A DNA stretch of 37,494 nt from Bacteroidota bacterium (GCA_029573495.1 JAKQEI010000012.1:1-37494); one strand, 5' to 3'. Numbered from the stretch's first letter, positions 28,046 to 34,555 are shown. A program made the numbers and translations. The notes: generated from the sequence alone by a model not told the origin.

Positions 28046-29031
28046 CGTATGATGGTGACAAAGCCCGTGTATGGGGGAGAGCGCCCTTCGAGCTGGTTCA
28101 ACTGGATATGGTAATAGTAGGTCCCCACCGTGAGCGCGCGCCCGTTGTGCGTACCATCCCATGGATCGCGGTAGCCATTGCTGCGGTACACCACCTGGCC
28201 CCAACGGTCGTGGATCACCACCTCGGCGCCCGGATAGTCCGACATGCCCGGGATCTCCCAGGTATCGTTCTTGCCGTCGTTGTTCGGGGTGAAGGTGTTG
28301 GGTGGTTCGATCCGTCTGATCACTTCCACGACGACCTCATCGGTATAGGTGCACTCGTCGATCACACTAGTCATGGTGTAGATCGTGGTGGCGGAAGGGC
28401 TGGCGATGGGGTCCGGTATCCCATTGCCACTAAGGCCCGCAGTAGGCGACCAATCGATCGTTCCGACGCTAAACCCGTCGAGCTGGGTCCCCTCCCCGAA
28501 ACCTATGGTGCGGTCGGTCCCTGCGCTCATGTCCACCCCGATGATATCGGCTCCTGGACCCGTCACGGACAGCCTGAAGTCACACTGCGCCGGGAACAAG
28601 GTGCCGTTGTTCATGGCTCCCGCAACGATGATCCAATAGGTCGTGTTAGGGTCCAGGGTCTGGGTGGTCACGGAGAAGTCGATGTCGCTCTCTTCACAAG
28701 GGGAAACGGCATCGAACTCCGTGAGCGTGCACGTGCCATCGCCCTGAAGGACCACCACGTTGAGTTCATCGTCATAGTCGGGAAGGTCCAGACAATCGCC
28801 GATGAGGATGGAGACGGTGACGGGACCACCGACGGAATTGGTAACGAAGGTGTACCAGGTGGTCGACGGTGTGCCGCAGAATCCGGGAATGGCCGTGCCA
28901 CCGGTGTTGTCGCCCAGGACATCGGTATGTGCACAGATGCGCTGTGCATTGGCGCAGTCACCGTTGGGTGGCTGCGCGCGGAGGGTATGGGCCAGGAGGA
29001 TCATGGCCAGGAGCGGAACAACGCGGATCAT
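28042..29031 (-). CDS. Small T9SS type B sorting-domain protein (329 aa), first gene of the surface cluster
   Basis: The signal peptide MIRVVPLLAMILLAHTLRAQ is followed by a beta-sandwich of about 150 residues containing NAQRIC, STTWYTFVT and DPNTTYWIIVAG. This resembles the pre-peptidase-C-like carbohydrate- or protein-binding modules of secreted Bacteroidota proteins. A short Ig-like segment (WSPTAGLSGNGIPDPIASP) precedes the type B sorting domain (residues 240-329, PNTFTPNNDGKND to PYTGFVTIIR). The ATG at 29031 was chosen because the signal peptide starts there; an in-frame ATG 30 codons upstream would bury it. The stop overlaps the PorP start by ATGA. Upstream, a minus-strand TACCTTCG at 29074-29081 is a possible -7 box. 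The specific function is unknown. Confidence 0.88.
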   Translation of the reverse strand: MIRVVPLLAMILLAHTLRAQPPNGDCANAQRICAHTDVLGDNTGGTAIPGFCGTPSTTWYTFVTNSVGGPVTVSILIGDCLDLPDYDDELNVVVLQGDGTCTLTEFDAVSPCEESDIDFSVTTQTLDPNTTYWIIVAGAMNNGTLFPAQCDFRLSVTGPGADIIGVDMSAGTDRTIGFGEGTQLDGFSVGTIDWSPTAGLSGNGIPDPIASPSATTIYTMTSVIDECTYTDEVVVEVIRRIEPPNTFTPNNDGKNDTWEIPGMSDYPGAEVVIHDRWGQVVYRSNGYRDPWDGTHNGRALTVGTYYYHIQLNQLEGRSPPYTGFVTIIR

Positions 29032-29073
29032 CGCGAAAGACGGGGCCGTGCGCGGATGCACGTACGGCCGAGC

Positions 29074-29081
29074 CGAAGGTA
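29074..29081 (-). promoter_or_regulatory. Possible -7 box for the surface-protein cluster
   Basis: The minus-strand TACCTTCG matches TAnnTTTG at 5 of 6 fixed bases, 43 bp before the start codon at 29031. No -33 TTTG lies at the right distance. This is weak and offered only because it is the best candidate in the 230-bp gap that precedes the cluster. Confidence 0.3.
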
Positions 29082-29132
29082 GAAGGCGGTGTTCCCGAGC
29101 CAGGTCGCGCATGGTCCGCACTTTCGCACAAG

Positions 29133-29146
29133 GTACTGTTCAGTAC
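29133..29146. promoter_or_regulatory. Inverted repeat GTACTG-TT-CAGTAC upstream of the surface-protein cluster
   Basis: A 6-bp perfect inverted repeat with a 2-bp spacer lies in the 230-bp gap between the receiver-Crp gene (stop at 29262) and the surface cluster (start at 29031). It does not have the TGA-N6-TCA form of the other operators in the window. It could be a transcription-factor site; nothing else supports this. Confidence 0.3.
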
Positions 29147-29261
29147 ACGGGAAGCCGAGCCGGAACATCCCGGACACCGTGACTCAGAGCCTCATGAGCC
29201 TGTCCATCAGGTGATAGGGACCGACAGGAGTCGTCTATGTACCGCCACTTGGGAAAGACAC

Positions 29262-30323
29262 TCAGCCGCGGGCGAGCTGTTCCAGCCGAGCCTTGTTCTT
29301 GATCCGGATGCTACGGCCCTGCGTATCGATCAAGGCATCCTCCTTCAGTTCGGTCAGGCAGCGGATCAACGATTCAGTGGCGGTACCCACGATGGTGGCG
29401 AGGTCCTCACGGCTCATGTGCAGGCCGAGGTCGGCATCATCCCCGGTCCCGAACCGCTCATGCACGCGCAAGAGGGCCTGTGCCACCCGCTGCCTCACAC
29501 TGGAGTAGGCCAGTTGCAGCAGGTGCTCCTCCATCTCCCGGGCATTGCCCGCGAGCATCTTGATGAAGCGGATGCTGACATCGCGATCCTTGTAGAGCAA
29601 GGATAGCAGGTCCTCTCGCGGCACCAGCGCCACCTCGGTGTCCTCCAATGCCTCGGCCGTTTCCACCGCACGGCCGTTCTCGAACAGGCCCATGTAACCG
29701 ACCAGGTCCCCGCTGCCATGCAGACCCGTCACCAGTTCCTTGCCATCGTGGTTGATCTTGAAGGTGCGCAATTTGCCGCTAACGATGTAGGGCAGCTGCC
29801 GGAGCTCATCTCCTTCGTGGAAGAGGACCTCCTTCTTCCTGAACTCCCTTGTCCGACGCTCCTTGGCCAGGTCCTTCAGCGGATCCAGGGACCTGGCCTG
29901 GTCAATGAAGCGGTTGAAGCCCTCGAAGCCCTTGTCGAAACCTTTTCGGAACAGATCGCTGCGCTTGAGGCGGCCTTCGATCGCGTTGAGCAGCTCGCTC
30001 TCCTCGAATGGTTTGGTGAGGTAATCATCCGCGCCGAGCTCCATGCCTTTGCGTACATCGCCACGCTCCGCTTTGGCGCTGAGGAATACGAAGGGGACCT
30101 CCGCCGTTGCGGGATCGCGGCCGAGCATATGAAGCACCCCGTAACCGTCCAGTTCGGGCATCATGATGTCACAGAGCACCAGATCGGGCACCTCCTTCCG
30201 GGCGGCTTCCACCCCCTTTCTACCATTCTCCGCCTTGATCACGCGATAATTGGCCAGCTCGAGGATCTCAGCGGTGTTCTCGCGCATATCGGCGTCGTCC
30301 TCGATCAACAGGATCGTCTTCAT
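29262..30323 (-). CDS. Response regulator with Crp/Fnr output domain (REC-cNMP-HTH fusion)
   Basis: 353 residues. The receiver domain (1-120) has acidic pocket E8-D9-D10, phospho-acceptor D52 in the CDIMMPELDG motif, S82 and K104. After a helical linker, a Crp-type beta-roll (about 155-270) leads into a Crp family helix-turn-helix (about 295-340, SREDLATIVGTATESLIRCL). The beta-roll lacks the cAMP-contacting Glu and Arg of Escherichia coli CRP: the stretch reads GYMGLFENGRAVETAE. Phosphorylation, not cyclic nucleotide, is therefore the likely signal. It is the third gene of an operon with the dioxygenase-like gene and the PAS kinase, and its start overlaps the kinase stop by 4 bp, so the kinase is its expected partner. 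It is a candidate for the factor that binds the TGA-N6-TCA operators found nearby, including the one before its own operon. Confidence 0.92.
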   Translation of the reverse strand: MKTILLIEDDADMRENTAEILELANYRVIKAENGRKGVEAARKEVPDLVLCDIMMPELDGYGVLHMLGRDPATAEVPFVFLSAKAERGDVRKGMELGADDYLTKPFEESELLNAIEGRLKRSDLFRKGFDKGFEGFNRFIDQARSLDPLKDLAKERRTREFRKKEVLFHEGDELRQLPYIVSGKLRTFKINHDGKELVTGLHGSGDLVGYMGLFENGRAVETAEALEDTEVALVPREDLLSLLYKDRDVSIRFIKMLAGNAREMEEHLLQLAYSSVRQRVAQALLRVHERFGTGDDADLGLHMSREDLATIVGTATESLIRCLTELKEDALIDTQGRSIRIKNKARLEQLARG

Positions 30324-31552
30324 GGGGAGAGGTGTTGCGGTAATTCGACCTTGAACATGGTGGCTCCGGGCCTGCTGGTGAAGGAAATGGAACCGTGCAT
30401 CAGGTCGAGGTATCGTTTGACCAGGTTCAGCCCAAGGCCTGTGCCCTGGATCGTGACGGCGTTGCTCCCACGGAAGAAACGTTCGAACAGGTGGACCTGG
30501 TCCTCCGCCGGAATGCCCATCCCTTCATCGGTGACGGTGACCAGCACCCGGCCCTCGTTGATGGTCGTGTGCAGGCGGATCGGCTTGTCCTCGGGGCTGT
30601 ACTTCACCGCGTTCGTCACCAGATTGGTGATGATGTTGCTGAGCATCTGCTGGTCCAGTGTGACGTTCCGTTCAGCACCATCATGGTCGTAGGTGATGGT
30701 CTGTCCGGTCCGGGTCAGCGCACGCAGCTCCTCGATCAGTTCGATGCATTGGTGCACCAGGTCCGCCGGCGCGGGTTGCACCACCACCTCGCCTTGTTCG
30801 ATCCGTTCCAACGACAGGAACTCGTTCAACATGGCGGTCATCTCACGGACCTTGCCACGGATGCGTGCCACATGCTTCCCCACGCGTTCGTCACCCGCCC
30901 CATCCGTGTACCTGGCGATCAGGTCCACACTGCTCATGATGGTGCTCAACGGGGTCCTGAACTCATGGCTCGCCATCGCTACGAAGCGGCTCTTCAGGGC
31001 ATGGAGCTCGCGTTCCTTATCGAGCGCCTCGCGCAGCCCACGTTCCGCTTCCCTCAACTGTTGGGTGCGTTGCTCAACGCGGTCCTCGAGCTCCTGGTTC
31101 GAACGTTGGAGGGCCTTCTCGGCCTCATGTCGGAGGGTGATGTCCGTGACCAGGCCCATCACATACGTATGCCCGTCAAGCTCGAAGTGGTTCAAGCTGA
31201 TCTCCACCGGGAACTCGGATCCATCCTTGCGCCTTCCGCGCAGGTCCATGCCGATACCCATCGAGCGCCTGACCGGCTTCGCGTGATAGGCGGCACGATG
31301 CTCGATGTGTCGCGCACGCAACTGTTGAGGGATCAATACTTCGATCGGCTGACCGAGCAACCCCTTGTCCGAGTACCCGAACATGACGGCGAAACGCGGG
31401 TTGTGCATGAGGATCGCGCCGGTCGGATCCACCACCACCAACCCTTCGGCCGCGGCGGTGAAGAGCATTTCGCAGATACGCGCGACATCCGCAGGGCCGA
31501 ATGCCTCGACGGTGGTGTTCGACATGCGACCAAGGTAGCTGGCTGCCCGCAT
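30320..31552 (-). CDS. PAS domain sensor histidine kinase
   Basis: 410 residues with no membrane segments, so probably cytoplasmic. A PAS domain (about 20-140) ends in the PAS-type GRRKDGSEFPVEISL and MGLVTDITLRHEAE motifs, followed by a coiled-coil linker. In the HisKA domain the phospho-accepting His is H196 (ASHEFRTPLS). The HATPase domain has the N box with N314 (TNLVTNAVKYS), the G1 box DEGMGIP (D342) and the G2 box GTGLGL. It would autophosphorylate and pass phosphate to the downstream receiver-Crp protein. The PAS ligand cannot be told from sequence. The start at 31552 is 3 bp after the stop of the dioxygenase-like gene, which suits coupled translation. A second in-frame ATG at 31525 is an alternative and would leave all domains intact. 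Confidence 0.92.
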   Translation of the reverse strand: MRAASYLGRMSNTTVEAFGPADVARICEMLFTAAAEGLVVVDPTGAILMHNPRFAVMFGYSDKGLLGQPIEVLIPQQLRARHIEHRAAYHAKPVRRSMGIGMDLRGRRKDGSEFPVEISLNHFELDGHTYVMGLVTDITLRHEAEKALQRSNQELEDRVEQRTQQLREAERGLREALDKERELHALKSRFVAMASHEFRTPLSTIMSSVDLIARYTDGAGDERVGKHVARIRGKVREMTAMLNEFLSLERIEQGEVVVQPAPADLVHQCIELIEELRALTRTGQTITYDHDGAERNVTLDQQMLSNIITNLVTNAVKYSPEDKPIRLHTTINEGRVLVTVTDEGMGIPAEDQVHLFERFFRGSNAVTIQGTGLGLNLVKRYLDLMHGSISFTSRPGATMFKVELPQHLSP

Positions 31553-31555
31553 TGA

Positions 31556-32077
31556 TCAAGCGGAAGGTCCCGCCGCACGCCATTGATCGGCGCCTGTCCG
31601 TTCATCGAACACGCGCCATTTGCTCATTGGCGGTGCGTAGAGGTTGAGCGTGAACGCCCGCGTGGCGCCCTGGTTCTGGAAGCGGTGGATGGAGTTGCTC
31701 CGCGAAAGCTCCATCAGCTCACCGGTGTGTAAGCGCGAGGCCTTCCTGAGCCGCAGGGCCCCGTCCTCGAGCAGCTCGAACCGCTCCGCCACCAGTTCAC
31801 CCCCCAGCACACGGATCCAGGCCGTTTCGCTGTCGTAGTCATGGATGCTGGTCCGTTGTCCGGGTTCAAAGCAGATGACCAGCAACTCGAAACGAGCGTT
31901 CCGGACCACACAATTCCTCGTGTAGTTGGAAGGGTCCCACTTCAGGTAGGGCATCAGGTCCAGGCTGGCAGTGGCATACCGGGCCATGATGTCGCCGAAT
32001 AGCTCCGCAGAGGGCTCGCGCAAGAGCTCACGAACGAGCTCACCGATAGTGGTCAACGGTGTCGATACCGACGACAT
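31556..32077 (-). CDS. Cysteine dioxygenase-like cupin protein with a His-to-Tyr change at a metal ligand
   Basis: 173 residues of the cysteine dioxygenase type I family, which oxidises L-cysteine to cysteine sulfinate with a three-His Fe(II) centre. Colinear landmarks are YTRN (R54, the substrate carboxylate Arg), FELLVICFEPGQRTSIHD (H79, first iron ligand), SIHRFQN (H131, third ligand) and LNLYAPP (Y147, the active-site Tyr). The position of the second iron ligand is Y81 (HDY in place of HDH). The position of the crosslinked Cys is A86. The enzyme may be inactive, altered, or use another substrate. The ATG at 32077 was preferred over one at 32092, because the latter would begin at the predicted transcription start, only 6 bp from the -7 box. 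It heads an operon with the kinase and receiver-Crp genes. Confidence 0.82.
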   Translation of the reverse strand: MSSVSTPLTTIGELVRELLREPSAELFGDIMARYATASLDLMPYLKWDPSNYTRNCVVRNARFELLVICFEPGQRTSIHDYDSETAWIRVLGGELVAERFELLEDGALRLRKASRLHTGELMELSRSNSIHRFQNQGATRAFTLNLYAPPMSKWRVFDERTGADQWRAAGPSA

Positions 32078-32097
32078 GGGTTCCACGGGCATCGAGG

Positions 32098-32105
32098 CAA
32101 ACCTA
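32098..32105 (-). promoter_or_regulatory. -7 box of the dioxygenase-kinase-regulator operon
   Basis: The minus-strand TAGGTTTG matches TAnnTTTG perfectly. The start codon (32077) lies 21 bp beyond its end. No -33 TTTG is visible, but the operator at 32128-32141 is centred 29.5 bp upstream of its first base, as expected for an activator-dependent promoter. Confidence 0.65.
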
Positions 32106-32127
32106 CCGGGTGCACGGAGCGTGCGAT

Positions 32128-32141
32128 CTGACGATCGTCAG
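32128..32141. promoter_or_regulatory. Crp/Fnr-type operator CTGACGATCGTCAG
   Basis: A perfect 14-bp palindrome of the form TGA-N6-TCA, the half-site geometry shared by Crp and Fnr sites. It sits between divergent genes: the dioxygenase-like operon on the minus strand and the DUF983-regulator operon on the plus strand. Relative to the minus-strand -7 box it lies near -41.5. No matching box is found at the same distance on the plus side. Confidence 0.6.
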
Positions 32142-32233
32142 TCCGCGGAACAGGCCTTCGAGGGGGCGCCAAGTTGGCATGGCGGGTGAGGAACATCACC
32201 AACGGGACCGGACCAGGTCCGGAACTTCGCGAC

Positions 32234-32647
32234 ATGGCTTGGAAGGATACGATGCTGTACAGCATCCTGGGCTTCAAGTGCCCCTATTGTCACACCGGGG
32301 ACTTCTTCGTATCGCATCCGTACGACCTGAAGCACACGGGGGATGTCCATGAGCACTGCGGCCAATGCGGTCGCCGGTTCAATATCGAGCCCGGATTCTA
32401 TTACGGTGCCATGTACGTTTCCTATGCCATCGGGGTCGCCGCCATGGTCACGGTCTGGGTGGCGTGCAGCGTCCTGTTCCCGGACCTCTCCCCGACCGGC
32501 CTGGTGATCGCCATCCTGTCCACCCTGTTGGTGGGCGCCCCCTATTTCTACGCACTGAGCAAGATCATCTGGGCGAACCTGTTCTTCAAATACGATCGCA
32601 CAGCCCTCAATTCCGGCGGAGGGAAGATGATCGACGGATCGCGGTAA
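32234..32647 (+). CDS. DUF983 family zinc-ribbon membrane protein
   Basis: 137 residues. The N-terminus MAWKDTMLYSILGFKCPYC carries a CPYC pair (C16, C19), followed by a CGQC pair (C42, C45), a four-Cys zinc-ribbon-like arrangement. The family pattern NIEPGFYYGAMYVSY and two transmembrane helices (about 59-81 and 89-112) follow. The molecular function of DUF983 is not known. The ATG at 32234 was preferred to a TTG 60 bp upstream, because homologues start a few residues before the first CxxC. The Crp/Fnr regulator gene begins 9 bp after the stop, so the two form an operon. Confidence 0.82.
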   Translation: MAWKDTMLYSILGFKCPYCHTGDFFVSHPYDLKHTGDVHEHCGQCGRRFNIEPGFYYGAMYVSYAIGVAAMVTVWVACSVLFPDLSPTGLVIAILSTLLVGAPYFYALSKIIWANLFFKYDRTALNSGGGKMIDGSR

Positions 32648-32656
32648 CTTGCCCGC

Positions 32657-33259
32657 ATGTTCGTCGACCCCGAATTGAAGCGTGCGATCGATCAGGTCGG
32701 CATCCGCAAGCGGGTCCCTGCAGGCACGGAGCTGATGCGCGTGGGGGATACGATCACGCATATCCCGATCGTTGAGCACGGCAGCCTGCGCATCCTTGCC
32801 CAGGATGGTGAAGGTCACGAACGCTACCTGTACCACATCCTCGCGGGTGAGTCCTGCGCATCCTCCCTCACCTGCTGCGTTTCCAAGCGGATGAGCGCCG
32901 TGCAGGCCATCGTGGAAGAGGATGCTGATCTGCTCCTCATACCGGTGCGGTACGTGGACGAGTGGATGGTGCATCCGGAATGGCGCAAGTATGTGAACGA
33001 GGTACAGGCCCAGCGCTTCCAGGAGCTGCTGGAGGCCTTCGAGGTGGTGGCCTTCCGCCGGCTGGATGAACAGCTTTGGAACTACCTGATGAAGAGGTCC
33101 CAGGCCTCCGGCGAGCATCTGCTGCACCTGACCCACCAGCAGATCGCCGATGAGCTCAGTTCACCCCGCGAAGTGATCACCCGCTTGCTTCAGCAATTGA
33201 AGGTGCGCGGCATGGTAACGCTCGGCCGCGGCATGGTCGAGGTGCATCCGGTCGGCTGA
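32657..33259 (+). CDS. Crp/Fnr family transcriptional regulator
   Basis: 200 residues. A Crp-type beta-roll sensor domain (about 10-110) and dimer helix (about 112-140) precede a winged helix-turn-helix (about 152-195, LTHQQIADELSSPREVITRLLQQL). No N-terminal Fnr-type four-Cys iron-sulfur cluster is present, and the cAMP-binding Arg pattern is absent. Instead, three cysteines cluster in the beta-roll at C67, C73 and C74 (GESCASSLTCC), where Crp has its nucleotide-binding loop. Thiol-based sensing is therefore conceivable. It is encoded with DUF983, divergent from the dioxygenase-kinase-regulator operon and near the thioredoxin, rhodanese and SQR genes. It is an alternative candidate for the protein that binds the TGA-N6-TCA operators. 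Confidence 0.9.
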   Translation: MFVDPELKRAIDQVGIRKRVPAGTELMRVGDTITHIPIVEHGSLRILAQDGEGHERYLYHILAGESCASSLTCCVSKRMSAVQAIVEEDADLLLIPVRYVDEWMVHPEWRKYVNEVQAQRFQELLEAFEVVAFRRLDEQLWNYLMKRSQASGEHLLHLTHQQIADELSSPREVITRLLQQLKVRGMVTLGRGMVEVHPVG

Positions 33260-33270
33260 CCGGGGGCCGA

Positions 33271-33654
33271 TCATTTCTCCACCGGCGCACCAGCCTTCTT
33301 CCAGGCGCTCATTCCACCGTCGAGATCAAGGACCTCCTTGAATCCCATCTCGCGGAGCATGTTCCTGGCGTCCTCACTGCGACCACCGGCAGCGCAATAG
33401 AGACGCACGGGCTTCTTCTTGTCCAGCTCCCCGATACGGGACTTGAAGTCATCGCTGAACCAATCGATGTGCAGCGCTCCCTGGATATGCCCGGTATTCC
33501 ATTCCTGCGGAGTACGCACATCCACGAGCTGTACACCGCCCTTGGCCAATTCGGCCTGGAGGGTCGCAACATCCACGGTGTTCGGGGACTGGGCCATGGT
33601 CACATTGACAGTGATCCCCAGCAGAAAGGTGGAAAGGAGGGCTATCCCGCGCAT
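33271..33654 (-). CDS. Exported rhodanese-like domain protein
   Basis: 127 residues. A signal peptide (MRGIALLSTFLLGITVNVTMAQ) is followed by one rhodanese domain. Its motifs are LVDVRTPQEWNTGHIQGALHID, the catalytic loop YCAAGGRSEDA with C87 as persulfide-carrying Cys, and LDGGMSAWKKAG. The loop has the CxxGxRS form of active single-domain rhodaneses, which move sulfane sulfur between carriers. The ATG at 33654 was chosen over one 45 bp upstream because it begins the signal peptide. The gene lies 19 bp after the thioredoxin gene and is probably co-transcribed with it. A degenerate internal promoter is also possible (palindrome at 33705-33717). Confidence 0.88.
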   Translation of the reverse strand: MRGIALLSTFLLGITVNVTMAQSPNTVDVATLQAELAKGGVQLVDVRTPQEWNTGHIQGALHIDWFSDDFKSRIGELDKKKPVRLYCAAGGRSEDARNMLREMGFKEVLDLDGGMSAWKKAGAPVEK

Positions 33655-33673
33655 GATCGGAGGGTTTAACGGT

Positions 33674-33967
33674 CTAAAGATGCGGAGCGATGGCGTCATG
33701 TAGTTGAGCGGCGCTCATGACCCCAGACCGCCGCCAGACCACCTTCCCGTTCTTGAAGATCATCAAGGTGGGGACCCCGCGCACCTGGTAGGCCTGCGCG
33801 GCGGCGGGATTCTTGTCCACATCGACCTTGATGACCGAGGCGCGCTCACCCACCGCGCCCTTGAACTCGGCGAGGATGGGGGGCATCATCTTGCACGGCC
33901 CGCACCATTCGGCGAAGAAGTCCACAAGTACCGGCTTGTCCCCGGCGATGATCTCCTGGAAGGTCAT
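33674..33967 (-). CDS. trxA: Thioredoxin
   Basis: A 97-residue single-domain thioredoxin. It has the redox motif WCGPCK (C22 and C25), DVDKNPAAAQAYQVRGVPT with the conserved cis-Pro, and MIFKNGK. No signal peptide is present, so it is cytoplasmic. It reduces protein disulfides and can supply electrons to peroxiredoxins; a probable peroxiredoxin begins at the end of the window. It precedes the exported rhodanese gene by 19 bp. No operator with the TGA-N6-TCA spacing seen at neighbouring promoters was found upstream. The symbol follows family usage; whether this is the main housekeeping thioredoxin is not known. Confidence 0.92.
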   Translation of the reverse strand: MTFQEIIAGDKPVLVDFFAEWCGPCKMMPPILAEFKGAVGERASVIKVDVDKNPAAAQAYQVRGVPTLMIFKNGKVVWRRSGVMSAAQLHDAIAPHL

Positions 33968-34068
33968 GTTCGTACGTTATTGGTCCGTGGATCCTGAGGA
34001 TCAAGTTCCGCGCCAGGCCGGATCCCTGTTATCCTGTCAGTCACGCGCCGGTGTCCCACTCCGAGGGC

Positions 34069-34272
34069 TCACTCCTCATGCTTCTCTTCCTCCTTGTGCC
34101 GTTTGAAGGAATTGAACAGGAGGCCGCCCATGAACGCACCGTACAACGAACTGTTCACCGGGCTACTCGTGATGGCGCAACCGGTGGTGCATCCGAAGTA
34201 CACCCAATAGAAGTACCCTCCAATGGCGCCCAGGGCCACCCCCATCAGTGTCAATAGCACGATCCTCCTCAT
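34069..34272 (-). CDS. DUF6132 family small membrane protein
   Basis: 67 residues. It has a transmembrane helix (about 4-22), then the motif YFGCTTGCAITSSP with two cysteines, a second hydrophobic segment (SLYGAFMGGLLFNS) and a charged tail (KRHKEEEKHEE). The pattern GC..GC.ITS.p..S.lYGa..G matches DUF6132, a Bacteroidota family often found beside sulfur or rhodanese-type genes; the function is unknown. The ATG at 34272 overlaps the stop of the upstream DUF2892 gene as ATGA, so it was preferred to an ATG 9 bp upstream. Confidence 0.75.
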   Translation of the reverse strand: MRRIVLLTLMGVALGAIGGYFYWVYFGCTTGCAITSSPVNSSLYGAFMGGLLFNSFKRHKEEEKHEE

Positions 34273-34469
34273 CGTTTGCACGTGCTCCAGCCGAATAACG
34301 TGTACAACGGGCAGAAGCTCACCAGGCTCGTCAGGACGAACACCCCGGCCAGGATGAGCAGTACGGCACCCATGGTGCCGGTGATCACTCCCTGGTAGTA
34401 GAGCACACCTACCACGATGGCGATGAGGATGCGCACGAGGCGATCCGCTGAGCCCATGTTCGCTTTCAT
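34269..34469 (-). CDS. DUF2892 (YgaP-type transmembrane domain) protein
   Basis: 66 residues: MKANMGSADRLVRILIA, followed by two hydrophobic helices and the end SFCPLYTLFGWSTCKR. The N...DR..R...G pattern and the CPLY...G..TC end are typical of the YgaP-type membrane domain. In Escherichia coli that domain is fused to a rhodanese; here a separate exported rhodanese lies nearby. It is translationally coupled to the DUF6132 gene. Its promoter shares an operator with the divergent SQR-like gene. Confidence 0.82.
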   Translation of the reverse strand: MKANMGSADRLVRILIAIVVGVLYYQGVITGTMGAVLLILAGVFVLTSLVSFCPLYTLFGWSTCKR

Positions 34470-34489
34470 GATCGTTCGGATTGTTCCCT

Positions 34490-34497
34490 CAAAGCTC
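34490..34497 (-). promoter_or_regulatory. -7 box of the DUF2892-DUF6132 operon
   Basis: The minus-strand GAGCTTTG matches 5 of 6 fixed bases of TAnnTTTG. Its first base is 29.5 bp from the centre of the operator at 34520-34533, and the start codon at 34469 lies 21 bp beyond its end, mirroring the SQR promoter on the other side. Confidence 0.5.
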
Positions 34498-34519
34498 GCA
34501 CATCCCGGCCGGAACGATG

Positions 34520-34533
34520 GTGAGGATCATCAC
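34520..34533. promoter_or_regulatory. Shared Crp/Fnr-type operator GTGAGGATCATCAC between divergent operons
   Basis: GTGA-N6-TCAC is an inverted repeat with Crp/Fnr geometry. Its inner bases share the TGAnGATCnTCA core with the operator at 32128-32141. It lies midway between the DUF2892 and SQR-like genes, at equal distance (29.5 bp) from a -7 box on each strand. One bound dimer could thus activate both promoters from near -41.5. Confidence 0.65.
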
Positions 34534-34555
34534 GGATCAGGTGGGGCCGACCCGA

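Noticed and set aside
28046-28204. 53-codon N-terminal extension of the PorP gene starting at 28204
   Set aside because: It overlaps the previous gene over its full length, and the signal peptide starts at the ATG at 28045, which has an ATGA overlap with the upstream stop.
32174-32233. TTG start for the DUF983 protein
   Set aside because: It would add 20 residues without family similarity; the ATG at 32234 gives the normal distance to the first CxxC.
32142-32233. A plus-strand promoter for DUF983-regulator using the palindrome at 32128-32141 in the same way
   Set aside because: The sequence at the expected -7 position (32164-32171) is GC-rich with no match to TAnnTTTG; how this operon is transcribed is not clear from the sequence.
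33990-34003. GATCC-TGA-GGATC dyad and TGAGGATCA half-match upstream of the thioredoxin gene as another operator of the set
   Set aside because: Only one half-site matches, and no TAnnTTTG-like box lies at the 29.5-bp distance or about 20 bp before the start codon.
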